Assembly: GCF_963675165.1 (NCBI RefSeq)
Contig: NC_087377.1
Location: 12,076,632-12,140,631 of the forward strand
Origin: Halichondria panicea
Lineage: Eukaryota; Porifera; Demospongiae; Suberitida; Halichondriidae
Direction: 5' to 3'
Length of the DNA stretch: 64,000 nt
Of the stretch, positions 10,690-23,700 are shown piece by piece. A program made the translations under genes and the position numbers. Position 1 is the stretch's first letter. Every line of letters begins with the position of its first letter. A model generated the notes under the pieces. That model did not search any database and was not told where the DNA came from. It saw only the letters and a program-made list of their open reading frames with translations.

Positions 10690-13600
10690 TTGTGTGAAAA
10701 GCACACCTCATGTTCACTTTTAGTGTTGGCTTAAAGGATCGAGACTAAAACCACCATTTAGTTGAAATGTTAACGTTATTACAGAAACCTTATCACTTAA
10801 ACAGAAACTATAACCCTAACTACCTACCACAAACATGCAGACAATCTATCTTGAGTTCTTATAATAACTATCCCTTAGAGTGACAACAATTAACTGCATG
10901 TATAATAGACATCAACATTTCATTGCACTATAATAGTGACCATACAATGTGTGTGTACATACAGTATAAGTTAAACATAATACTGGAAACTTCCTATAGA
11001 GCTACAAACCAACCTCATCACTAACACTTGTAGCACAAAAATGTTACATGGAGCTAAGACAAAGTAGGTGACCTTATTACGCACCTCATTTTGTCTACCG
11101 CATGCACTCATCAGTCTAGAGAAATACCTTTATCACATGCACACACCCTAATTTATTATTCAAAAAATAAAAGGCACAGGCCTATAATTATAGTCACATG
11201 CACAGACCAGGTGAGTGCAAGCTGATTGAGCAGTACATTCACAGAGTGCATGGTAAGTCTATGTTTGAAACCAAATTTGGGCAAACCATGCAAATCCATG
11301 ATAATTATTTCCGCAGAAAAAATGTGTTAGTATAGTGGGATAATAGGGAGTCTTTTTACAATTTGACACATACCAGGTATAAAATGATGGCTTCTACGCA
11401 GTCTCACTAAATCCTATAGTCCATAAAATTAATAGAGTCCATGCAGGAACAGCTCGGAGGTGTCTCTTGAGCATGCACTCTCTTATTCTGTGATTTAAAA
11501 CTGTGTATACATGCAGAGAAAATACATAATAATTATTTTAGAGCAGAAAAATGTCATAATCTACATTGCTTACACATCTGTGACTAGCTAGCTGTCAATG
11601 GAGTACCACATAGCTTTGCACAATTCTGTTAGCTCCAATTTAACAAGTAAATGTTATCGTGAAACACAGATGGATGTGAACACAGCTAAACCATAAGATT
11701 GTCTAGTCAGCAATGCAATTTAATTATGAATTCTTAGGGTTCAGTTTAGACTTGGTGCATATATAGGTACAGCAGTTTTAAGCACCTTTGCAACATATGA
11801 ACACACAAGCATGAAACCACAATGTACTATTGTAGTAAATTGTGGTTACTTAAATTTGGTGCATGGGAGACCATCTGCAGTACTGTCCAGTGGTGTACTA
11901 CAGTACTAAAAGTAGGAACCAGGGCCCTAACACTGCATGCTTGCTTTTTGCCCAATGCAAGCTCAATTGAATCAAGCTTTTAATTGTACGCACATTTTAT
12001 AGTACACCAATCAATCCCAGAACATACAAAATTTTTTAGGGGACTACCCCAAAACCCCAATATGTGTGCACATGCGTATCAGCTCCCCTTCCAAACTATC
12101 CATGCTCTCTAAGTGACAACTCTCTTCCTACACCACTGCTATCACTGCTGTCAATAATTATGGTCACATTTCAAATTGCTAGCTATTTTTTCTGTGTGAT
12201 ATGAGATAGACCAAGTACACACCTCTGTCTGGTACACTGGCCATTCTCCATATCACGTCTGTGGAGTAGGCCTTATACTGCAACCTTGTATAGCTAGATC
12301 TATAGTTGTTGTGTTAGTACATTGGCCAATTTTGATTTGATACTAGTAAAGAAACCGCTCAAGTAAGTCCTTGTAGTCCATGTTTACATTGTGGGTTTAC
12401 ATTGTGGTTTACCTATTTGTGTGTGTGTGTGTTGCAAAGGTGCTTACATGTAAAACTGCTGTACACTATGCTGTTTTTTCACCCATTATGCTGTTCTTTT
12501 ATGCACTTATTTTTAAAACTTACCCAATTATGCTTTTGAAATTGACAGCAAAAATTCATCCTTTTGAAACTGACCCCAATATGATTTTGAAAGTGACATT
12601 ATACGTTCAGTAATTTCACCCTTATTGGATACAATTGTTGTAACATCACACTAGACAGCTGACTGTATACAATTATAGTTATCTATAACTAGATATTTGG
12701 CTTGACGAACTGAAAACAAGTTACAAAACTAGATCAGGCATGCATATAAGGACCTGCTACTGTACAGTAAGTCTGTAAGACATCATGTTTGAACGAAGTG
12801 CCCATGCATTGTAATTCTTAAATTATGGCATCAAAAAATTGATTATCCCTATTATCTCGACTGTCCCTATTATGCTCAAAACGGCTATATACATGCAGTG
12901 GACTCGGGACTATAATGACATTGCTCAATATTCAGTGAGTGACGTAAAACCATGTTCACTGGAAACCACTGCACTAGCTACTCCTGATTATCAGCCGATG
13001 ACAAACTGTCAGTTTTCCAAGATGGGAATCGTCTGACGTTCCTTTTGTGACTGTCTGCAATATCTCTCCTTTCAATGCACATCGTGTTACTGATCGCAAT
13101 TGCACGGCGACACTAGAATCACTAATAAATTTAACATCTATATAATAGCAATTATGCATGGTCACTGTGTCATGTGGGGATCATGCCCCTGAGTATCTTC
13201 AATAATCCGACTGGTTGGTGAGTGTTTCGTCCATTATCTATAATTATATACTCTAAACATTACATCTATAATTGGTAGAATATGATTAAAGAACTGAAAG
13301 ATCGTTGCTCTCCCACTTCCAGTATATGGTAAGCCAAAGTCAGGATTGCCTAGCACTCTTTGAAGTGCTCTTTCCAAAATCAGCAGATAATTATGTTCTG
13401 TGCCAGACTAGAAAATTTGGCCCAGACTGTGCAAAGTCAACAGTAAGATTGCGATTAAGTACTTGACATGCCTTCGAGGCATCTCGGGACACGTAGTTGT
13501 GTATGTAGACAAGGAAATCATAATTATGTAGAAACATCTTGCAGTGTAACGTTGCCAGAAGCAGTTCGTGGTTCTTCAGTAACAACACTCCAATAACCCA

Positions 13601-13935
13601 TTTCATTTTTTAGCATGGACATACTGTTCTTAACATTGTCCTTTTCAGAATTCGACAGACTATTGAAACTTCTTCGAACGACTTGTGTTCTTGTTTCACA
13701 ATTTGTTCCATTCCAACCAAATGCACACTCACTGCAATCGACTCCATAAAAGTTTTCTGAGCAAATACAAACAGGCCAAAGATATCTGCTATCAATCGTT
13801 CCTTTCATCGTGGGTGCATTTCTTAGAACTGCGACAATTTCTGGTTCTGCACGATCACGTTAACCCTCGATGCTTTTGATTTGACGTTCATACAAGCTCC
13901 TTTACCATTGCAGTTGTTAGGACAACACATTTTAC
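10690..13935. repeat. Segmental duplication, derived copy
   Basis: This stretch is collinear with 55080-57180 followed by about 58545-59200. The shared path includes GTGTGAAAAGCACACC, CTACAAACCAACCTCATCACT, AGGAACAGCTCGGAGGTGTC, the ATGCAGTGGACTCGGGACT block, and then tyrosinase sequence. Relative to the other copy, about 1.37 kb (the 3' half of the tyrosinase gene) is missing at a junction near 13280-13300. Insertions and deletions of tens to hundreds of bases are scattered through it. Apart from the tyrosinase remnant it is non-coding. Confidence 0.85.
13290..13935 (-). pseudogene. Truncated tyrosinase pseudogene
   Basis: In minus-strand order, pieces match residues about 38-240 of the intact gene at 57494-59308. 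They are the CCPNNCNG cysteine cluster, then (after frame changes) IDSRYLWP, the EGF-like ICSENFYGVDCSECAFGW, the SEMGYW-equivalent NEMGYW, FLVYIHNYVSRDAS and SGPNFLVWHRT. The signal peptide, the whole CuB site and the C-terminus are absent. The second CuA ligand region reads FAQSG in place of FAHSG, so one copper-binding His is lost. Several frameshifts separate the pieces. This is a dead partial copy created with the segmental duplication. Confidence 0.9.
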
Positions 13936-13959
13936 TCAACGTTTCATATCCACGTCAGT

Positions 13960-14610
13960 ACTGTATCATCTATGCTAGTATTATAGGCACTTATTAGGCA
14001 GCCAATCTCAGGAGAGCACCTCCCAGGAACAACAGCAAACATCACAGAAGGAGCTCGCCTAGACATTGCCGCAAATGGGCTATGGGGAGGACGCTTCAAA
14101 CGCACCTATTTTGACGTGAGGGTCTTTAATCCCCATGCCGCCTCAAACAGATAGACCAACCCCTCGCTATTCTACAGAAAACACGAAAACGTAAAGAAAC
14201 ATGCTTATGAAAGTCGAATCCAAGAAATAGAGCACTCTTCCTTCACACCACTCGTGATGTCATCAACAGGAGGCCTTGGCCCCACTTCAACATCCACTTA
14301 CAAGCGTCTTGCCTCCCTCCTGGCTGCAAAATGAGACCAACCCTATGCCTCCACAATGAATTGGCTGAGATGCCGCCTCTCATTCTCACTCCTAAGATCT
14401 TCAATCCAAGCCATCAGAGGAGCTTGTTCAACTGCAGACAAGGCAACCTCCCTCCCAATCGATTTAGTGATCAGTGAGTCACTGATAACAGGCTACTGAT
14501 CCTTGAACATTGAACTAACTAGCATAATTATATTGCACTGTACATTAAACTAACCTGCCCTATACTGAGTGTGTGTAGTCTATATGCAATAAATAAAAAA
14601 TAAAAAATAA
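13960..14610 (+). pseudogene. Retroelement ORF remnant with A-rich tail
   Basis: The + strand encodes pieces typical of a widespread invertebrate retroelement protein C-terminus: EGARLDIAANGLWGGRF, YFDVRVFNPHAAS, YRKHENVKKHAYESRIQEIE, SSFTPLVMSSTGGLG, YKRLASLLAAK and MNWLRCRLSFSLLRS. Stop codons and small shifts break the frame. The D-x-R-V and E..K spacing could belong to a PD-(D/E)XK-like nuclease fold, which is an inference. The AATAAAAAATAAAAAATAAA tract at about 14585 looks like a 3' tail. The reverse transcriptase core is not present. Confidence 0.65.
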
Positions 14611-14761
14611 AAAAAACACAGCATTAGGCACTTCCGCTCCGAAGCCCCGGCCAGTAATAGCACACGTGAATGTGGCCGACTGCAATGGATATCTGATCTA
14701 AACAGGGGCCCTTCATCTTAAAAATTGTTTGTGGAAATAGAGAAGCTTTGTTTACTGAGAA

Positions 14762-17700
14762 ATGGCTACTGAACAAGACGACTCAGAGTGAGTAAACATG
14801 TAGACTAGATCTATATAATTACTAATCATGGTAGCACCTTGTGATTGCATGCATGGAGGGAGGCTCGTAGAGTCAGAGCATGCTATGATCAGAGGTGGAA
14901 TACTGTACAGCAAAGTGACAACTGGATATGTGCATGGTGTCACTTGTATAACTATATACACATCAAGTAATTCTCTGTATGACTGACCCCAACCATCTAT
15001 TTTGTATACAGTGCTCAAAAGAAGCTAGCTGAGGACTTGTGGAAGGCTGTACACAATGATGATGTCATCAAAGTGAGGTCCCTATTGGGACAGGGGGCAG
15101 ACCCCAACCACCAACTCTACTGGAGTGACGAGTGGGCAGATAAGAGGCCTTCATTACACCATGCCTGCAGGTGGGGCTACCTTGAGATTGTGAAGACACT
15201 TGTTACTCATGGAGCTCGCACTGATAAAGGTGGTGGGAGGGCCAACAAGACTCCACTTCACTATGCATGCCGGGGAGGTCATAAAGAGATGGTCGAGTAC
15301 TTGATCCAGGAGGTTGGATGTAGCACTGGTAAGTAGTTGTTGTATTTGTGTATCGGTTTAAATACGTAGGTCTATAGCGAAAAAATTGTTCCCGAATTTT
15401 CTATTTTACATTTGTGATGTACTTACTATATATTATACTTACGCTTTTACATAAATTATGATAATTATACTATTTTACTTGAAACGTTCCGTACGTGGCT
15501 TTGTTGAATACAGTAGATGAACATTAATTGTTTTTCCTCCTGCTATAATTATGGTCGCCACAATAATATCTGTGTTAGTGCTCTGTTCCACAACATGCAG
15601 ATGTTAGGGATAAGAATAACTGGACTCCACTTCACTATGCATGCCAGAGAGGTCATAAAGAGATGGTCAAGTACTTGATCCTGGAGGTCGGATGTAGCAC
15701 TGGTAAGTAGTTATTATAATTATTTGTTGGTATATTGATAAATAATGTTTCTCCATATCAGTATAATAACTATGTAGGCCTATATATATAGTGAAAACAA
15801 TGTTTAGAGATGAATTGTTCACAAATTTGCTGCATTAACATTTGTGATGTACGTACGTTAGTACAGTATTACTTAATATGCTTTTACAGCGGTTGAAATT
15901 ATCTTGGCTTGGTACATGGTTGAAATACATTGTTCCTCCTACTGTACGTTCACTATAATAATATCTGTGTTAGTATCTATGTTAGTATCTATGTTAGTAT
16001 CTGTGTGATAGTTGATTCAGAAGTTCTATACAACAGATGTGAGGGATAAGAATAACAAAACTCCTCTTCACTATGCTTATGTGGGAGGAAGTAAAGATGT
16101 GGTACAGTATCTGGTGGAGGAACTGAAGATAGATGTTGGTGAGATCATATATAGATAAAGGAGAGAGCTATAGGGATTGGAAATGGAAGTCAATTAATTA
16201 ATGCAGGGAGTGTGCATGGCGTGTTGCCAGCCAAACGCCGGGAAAACAATGGCTGTTAAAAGAAATCCTATATTTATTAATAATTATACATGCAGCTATA
16301 GAATTAACTGTCTAACTATACATGTAAGTATAGTTAGTGTACTGTGCCTCATAAAAATTATGAAACTGCAAGTTAGCGTTTATACCGACAGTATAAGACA
16401 ATCGTTTGTCTCTTTGGCCCTTTTCCCCTGACATATAGATAGGGTAACGTGGATATTTTTCGAGTTTCAACCTCCATTGCCAATCCCTGTACTCTTTTAT
16501 TTATGTTGAGCTAGATCAGATTTTTGATAGTCTCTATAGCTAAGTTCCCATAGCCTCTCCTTACTGTTGTCTTTCCAGTTGATTAGTCACAGTCCTAGAT
16601 TCTCAGTAACTATTTTGTTTGACTGTGTATATATAATGTACAGATGTGAGGGATGATGAGGGACAGTCACCACTGGACAGAGCTCTGGAGAATGGTTGTG
16701 TGGATGTTGCCCTCTACCTGATGAGCTGTGGCTGTGGTGGTGATAAGGACAAAGCCAAGTTACTGTGTGGAGCATGTTACCAGGGCAGGCTGGGTCTGGT
16801 GAAGGAACTGGTTGAGCAAGACAAAGTTGATCCCAACAGTGAGTAAATGATTTTTAAATGGCCTCTAAATGTTCGTGGGGTAAATATTTGTGGTTGAACA
16901 CTGGACCACGAATGAAGCGACCTTGCAACCACGAAAATAATTATTATCCATGAAGTGACTCAACCACAAATGTTTTTCCCCCCGAAAATTATCAGCTATT
17001 TAGTCTCTTCGTTGCTGCTTGCACTGCAGGTAAAGGTAGGCAAGGCCGCTTAATTCGTGGGTAAAATATTTGTGGTCAGACCTTCAACCCATGAAAATCA
17101 CCAGTTATGCTGCCATACGTTACTTGCTGCTTAGCCAGCTTCCATGGTCATACATACTATAACACTCTTCTGGGTTCTATAGATCTTTATGATTATTTTA
17201 TGTCAACAGCCGAGGGTTAGCATTTCAGTGCTCTATAGTTCTTACTATCATTTGCTCAGTTAATTAAGCACTGTCTTATAATCCAACTTTGACTGTGTGT
17301 AATGTTCAGATGTGAGGAATGATGCGGGACGGTCACCATTGGACAAAGCTCTGGATCCTGAGTGTCTGTACGATAATGAAGGTTGTGTAGATGTTGCCCT
17401 CTACCTGATGAGCCGTGGTTGTGGTGGTGATGAGGACAAAGCCAAGTTACTACGAAGAGCATGTCTCTATGGCAACCTGGATCTTGTGAAGGAACTGGTT
17501 GAGCAACACAAAGTTGACCCCAATAGTGAGTGTGATAATGCATGCACTCTGATTTTTAATAGCGTAGGGTGTGTTATGTGCAGATGTGAGGGATAATGGC
17601 AACTGGACCCCTCTCCACAATGCATGCATCAGTGGATACATGTACAAAGATGTGGTGCAGTACTTGGTGGAGAAGGCCAACTGTGATATCAGTGAGTACA

Positions 17701-20700
17701 ACACAACCACCATGCAGTGTTATATACCTTTGTTTTTACACCCACTCTTGTTCAGGTGTAACTAACGATGCTGGCAGGACTCCTCTTGACTATGCTACAC
17801 AGCATGGCTACACTGAAATTGTTGATTACCTAAAGTCTCTACCACAACTATGTAAGATCATGAGTATACACAGTGTGGTCCAATACAGTACTCTCTCTAT
17901 ACAGCTGCTGTGACTGGAGACAGTGACTCCTGGAGTGAGGAGAACGGACCACCACCAACAAAGAAACAAAAAGGTGACTTGCTATAACTTGCACTTGTAC
18001 GTAACTATCTCATTCTTCCTCCAGTGACCTCTGACCCTCTCTCCGGTCAACAGACACCCAGTGCTGGCAATAAACAACCAGAAATAACTGGTAGGAGACT
18101 CTATTATAGCCCAACAATAATCTGCTATAATTAATTATCGTGCATGGTAGATATTACCTGTTTCCCATCTTATATGTACGTTACATGACCTTCAGATACT
18201 CCAAACGGTCCCAAACAACTTCCTTCCACTGACAAAACCTCATCAAGTGAGTAATATATCGATCAGTGGTCGTATACAAAGAATGTATGACTCAGAAAAA
18301 ATAATAGTACCATGATGTGCTCTGACACTAAGGAATATCCATTGAAACTCTCAGGATACTTCAGGGAACAAATCCCATGTACCCTGCTATAGGGTGTACA
18401 TTCATATACCAGGGTTTCATCTAGGATTAAATGTTTGGAGGGGAAGGTTTGGGCGCGTGGAAACACACGACGCACAATTTTGACCACACCCCCTATTACA
18501 TGCAAGTGGATGTAGTTACATATTGCACATCATAGACATTACTATAATGTGATGATGTCATTATTATACAACATTTTTGGGGGGAGCTAAGTATTTTTAG
18601 GGAAGAAGGTTCACCCCTGCCCCCCTCCCATTAGATGAAACCCTGTATGCCCTAGGGTACGTTGGCTGTGGTCAGCCTAAAGCGCCTACCCTCCGCCCTT
18701 TAAGGACCCTCTCTTTTAAAGAAGACTACCGAGACAAAATCTGTGGAAAGCACAAAAATGTGCAGGGTGTCTGAAGTTGTAAATGTGGTTTGTCAAGTGC
18801 GAGCACACGCACACAAAATATGCACAGTGCATGCATGGCAGGGATCAAAGAGTGTTTACTACTACTCAGTTATAAATGGGTTGGATAACAGCTTCTAATT
18901 GCTTCTAATCAATCGTATTCAATCCAATACACCCATTACATATACTGTCGCGACTTGCCGTTCTCGAATTTATGCTTAATATTTCGTAATTATGTATTAT
19001 AGTCATGTTAGTATGAACTATGACCCTGTGAATGAAAGGTTTTACCATAATACAGAAGACTCTCGCTATTCCGGCTCTCTGAAGTACGGCCACCTCGATA
19101 TACCGGCCATTTGGCTTGGCACGGAATGCTAGTTATAATTATGTTTACTGCACAAAACTCACCCTGAAGTACGGCCACTCACTATTCCGTTTACCGGCCA
19201 GTGCTGGCTGTCCCAAACAAGGTTTCTATGTAATTTTATACGTGTATTACGGCCGGATATGACATTTTGAGTGTGGTTTAGCAAATTACACTTAAATAGA
19301 TAAAAAAATGATTCATTATCCTTCATTATCCTCGAGACAAGAACAGCAAAATTAGTCATTAGATTCGAGGTAAGGTTGTTTTTAAGCCGCGGCTATTTCC
19401 TGAGATACAGCTACCTCGCTATTCTGGCCAAGCTGCATGGTCCCAAGCAGTGGCGGATCCAGTGCAGGGCACAAGGGGCATGTGCCCCCCCTTTCTGACC
19501 AACTCGAATAAAACTAGCTCACGAAGTGGGTGTGGCTTAGAGCAGCTAGGGCAGAATAGCAGACGATCTCTAGTTGTAGACGTTTGAAGCTGAAGAGCAA
19601 GATGATTTCATCCATTTCTGCTATCTCCTGCTACTATGTATGTCATGCTGTCATCAATCAATCCATGATCAGAAAAGCTACACTGGCTGGGCTTTAAAAA
19701 ACTGTTGACCTTTTTTTTTAGTAAAAATTTTCTTCAAACTACCCCCCCCTTTTCAAAATTCCTGGATTCGCCTCTGCCAAGGGTGACCGGATTAACGAGA
19801 GTCTAGTGCATCGCCGAGTGTACAGAGAGCAGACAGACTATCTCTGGCAAGTTCACAACTGGACATACTGGAGAAAGCAACATGAAATTTCCAGATTAAC
19901 GGATGTCATTAATTGATTATGAATATCATTAACGAAGACACTTTTGTACATGTATTATGATATTACTTATTAGGGAAGCTTCTAGCTAGAATATCATAGT
20001 GAGTCTCTTTGTTTTCTTTGCAGTGGCCATTAAAACAGCGAGATATTAAGCAGTTTAAAATTAAATGATTGCTGATTCAGCAAAGCAAGTTAGATTGTGC
20101 ATGTGAAATAGTCTATTCTACTGACAGCCCTTCCTTTTTTAAGTTTGCCATTATTTTTGTCCGGATTTGTGAGGTTTTAGAGTAAAGGGGTCCAAATTAG
20201 CGAGGTTCTACTGTAATGATTCAATTCCACGGCAATTCCTAAAAATGTTTCTGTACATCACTATGGTTAAGTAAATGAGCACAATAATTATTCTAGCAAT
20301 AATTATGTACCAACTGCTGGCACTCTAATCAGTTCAAGTGATTATTGAGAGAAAGAAAAAGGGGATTCCCCAGATTCTGGTGCATACTAATGCATGCGCA
20401 CTATTACCATGCAATAGGTACCAGGCCGTATTTTAATCGGCCTTAAATCGAGGCTAATTGTATACTAGCCTCGACCCCAGGCCGATCTGTCTCCAATTGA
20501 ACGCTAGGTCGCCTACTAGGCCTGGTATTGATTGTATTTGGGCGTGATCTGGGCGTGGTTTTTTAATAAATTGACTCTGTGGTACAGTAGAACCTCGATT
20601 ATCCGGACACCTTGGTTCCAGAAGCAGGCCGGATAAGTGAATATGCCGGATAATAAAATAGATAAACCACGCCTTGATCCACCCACTTTATTGATAAACA

Positions 20701-23700
20701 GCAGTGCCACATGGTTGTCGGCGCATGCGCAGAAGATAAGCAGGCATGTCTCCATGGTAACAGCTGCAACGCGCATGCGCGTTTGAGGGACACGCCCATT
20801 TTCTGATCTGAAAACTGCCAAGCCGGATAATCGAGGTTCCGGATAATGGAGGGCCGGATAATCGAGGTTCTACTGTACAACAAAAAATGAATCCTCCAAC
20901 AGTGGTCTTCAACAACAGCCTCTGGGGCAGTATACAGCAGGAAATACTTCCCAGAAGACACTTCTTTGGCAGTGGCAACCAAATCTTTGTCGATTCCTTT
21001 ATATTGCTACTGAGGATGGCAGCAGAAACACCTCTATTGTTTAGACTCCTGACCTGGTCAATCATGAGTCTCATGATGAGAGATACAAGTGGAGAGACAA
21101 TTAACAAGAACAACACTTTCGTCAACAGGAGGAGCCTTGGTCCTACCTAGCTTGTAGTCCATTAAAAAGGGTAGCAACTGATATAGCAGAGAGACTTGCC
21201 ATACCCCGTTGGGAACCAGATAAACACGTCCCTTCCCTCAAACAGGAGCTTGAGAGCCTGGGCCTGTTCTGCCATGAGAGTGAGTCCATCTTGCTTCAAA
21301 CAAGACAACGCGTTGCATGCCATAGCTAGCTAGCTATAAATTGAGAACATGACACGGAGCTAAATTACTGTAACTTTTACGGGAGTAAAATGCCTCTACG
21401 TACACCTTTAGTATTACAGAAAAAAAGCAGGAAACAAAGTGTGAAGAATCTCTGCTTTTGTATCCGGTTCTTCCTGCCACGCCCAGATACAATCAATACC
21501 AGGCCGTATTTTTCAACTTTGTTCTATTAAAAAAAAATCGGCCTGGGACCAAGGCTAATTGTATACATGCCTCAAAAACACTGGCTTTACAATAATATAT
21601 GTACATCTACATCGCTTCAACTTCATAATTATAGATAGATATCTTCTTTTAATTATAAAATGAAATTGAAAGTGATACAGTATATACATTTATAGTGTAC
21701 TTTTGCGCAAATCATGCAAAATATACTGTGTTTCATTCTATGCCTATACATTGTATTATTCCAGAATCAAAGGCAGTCAAGAAGTCTGAGCAAGCTCTTA
21801 ACGAAGCCATGAAGGCTGGATTTGTCCGTGTGAACATTACTAATCTACTGTTTTTCGGAATGGCGGGCACTGGTAAAACCTCCACTAAGCATCTCCTTCT
21901 GGGACTGCCTCCTCCTGTAGATCGAAATAGCACTCCATTAGCTAGCACAGCAGAGAGGATATGTATTCGACAAATTCGTGACACTACAAAGATACAAATG
22001 GAAGCTCAAGAAGATCCCTCCAGAACATGGAAACCAGTAACTAGTGATGACCTACAACGCATTGTTGCTGATGCTATTAAATCTCATGTAACCAGCTCAG
22101 ATTCTGCTATCCCACAAGAACTCAGCATTGCTCTGAAGCAACTTGAACCTATCAATGAATCAACTACGCCAGTTGATGCAACTCCTTCAACTTCAAGAGC
22201 AACTAAACCATCAGTAGCTGGAGCAAAATTAACGCAAGAAGGAAAAAAGACTAAATTCCTTAGCACTGTTTCGAATGTAATGGCGAATATTCAGCGATTT
22301 TCTGATGCTGATCGTACTGCTGTTCAAGAAAAGTTTGGATCTCATTGGATCTATATAATCGATAGCGGTGGGCAACCACACTTTCATAATCTACTGCCCC
22401 TCTTCATGCCCAAGATTTCTGTAGCTTTGTACATTCTTCGTCTCTCTGACTGCCTAGACGATCATCCACTGGTTGAATACTACAAGAACAACAAGCCAGT
22501 TGGTGAAGCTTTCAAGTCACATCTCTCAGTTTTGGATAATTTCAAGTATCTCGTGCAGTCCATTCAATCTCACAGTGAAAACTGCAAGCTGGTATGCATT
22601 GGTACTCACAAAGACCATCAATCTGAATGCAAGGAAACATTATCCGACAAGAATAAAACTTTGTTGAATTTTGTGGAGGATGATTGTCTTAAGAAGTTGA
22701 CTATGTTTTTCAATTTGGGGAAAAAAGATGTCGTATTTCCGGTGGATTGCAAGCACTGCGATTCTGACAGTACGAAAGTGGCAAAGACAATTCGTGGATG
22801 TATTCACAAAGCATCTCAAGAGCTGAATAAGAATGAAATCCTGGTCCCTTTTTGGTGGTTTGTTTTGGAAATTATTATCGAGAAGGTTTCAAACGATGAA
22901 AACAGAAAAGTCTTAAGCAAGACCGAATGTGTAGAAATTGCAAAAACACTACATAATTTTCACGAAGTTGCACTTTGTGAAGCTTTAAAATTCTTCCATG
23001 ATCATCACATATTTCACTATTATCTTGCTATTCTACCAAATGTGGTATTCTGTGATACTCAAGTACTTCTTGATAAAGTAACAGAGCTTGTCGAGTATGC
23101 TGCATATGTGCGAAAAAGTGATGATCCAGCATCTGGGTTTGGAACCTGGTTAGATTTTACCGATAAAGGAATTATTACGATTGAACTTTTATCTGAGAAT
23201 AATTTTGAAAAGCACTACGTCGATGGACTCTTTGCACCCACTCATCTCATTGAAATATTCAAGCACTTGCTGATAGCCACACCATTTCGTTTATTCTCAC
23301 AACACGTCACTCAAGATAAGCGGTTCTATATGCCATCACTTCTATCCTTGCTCCCACCAACTCAAGTCAATGCCAAACGGGTTGATTTGCTTAAAACCGG
23401 TTTAATCTCACTGGTTTTACACTTCAAAAGCAACTGGCAGTGCTGTGGAGTGTTTTGCTGTCTCCAAGTGTATTTGATCAAAGAATGTGAATGGGAAATT
23501 GAAATGGAAGATCATCAGCCGAGTAGAAACTTTGTACAATTTGTTCATCAAAACCGAAACTGTACTATCACGCTAATTGACGGGTTTTCATTTCTCGAAA
23601 TTCATTCCAGTAGTGATCGAAAAGACATGTTGTCGTTGATATATGCTAATATTCACTCTGGTCTTCGATCTGCTTACAAAGCCCTGAAATACACGTATGA

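Larger units (their letters stand above)
18247..21764 (+). other. Large intron 11 colonised by mobile elements
   Basis: This 3.5-kb intron separates the ankyrin/linker exons from the ROC exon. The donor is A|GTGAGTAA and the acceptor TTATTCCAG. It carries a pogo-like element (19052-19812) with a nested hAT-like insertion, a pogo-type MITE (20584-20876), an antisense RecQ-helicase remnant (20890-21290) and two fragments with the GGCCTGG/TCGAGGCTA palindrome (20400-20520, 21490-21575). All other introns of the gene are below 800 nt, so the expansion is explained by these insertions. Confidence 0.7.

Noticed and set aside
21695-21764. In-frame ATG 70 nt before exon 12, which would make the ROC exon a separate gene
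   Set aside because: The acceptor at 21764 and matching phase with the donor at 18246 give a better, continuous model; an alternative promoter remains possible.
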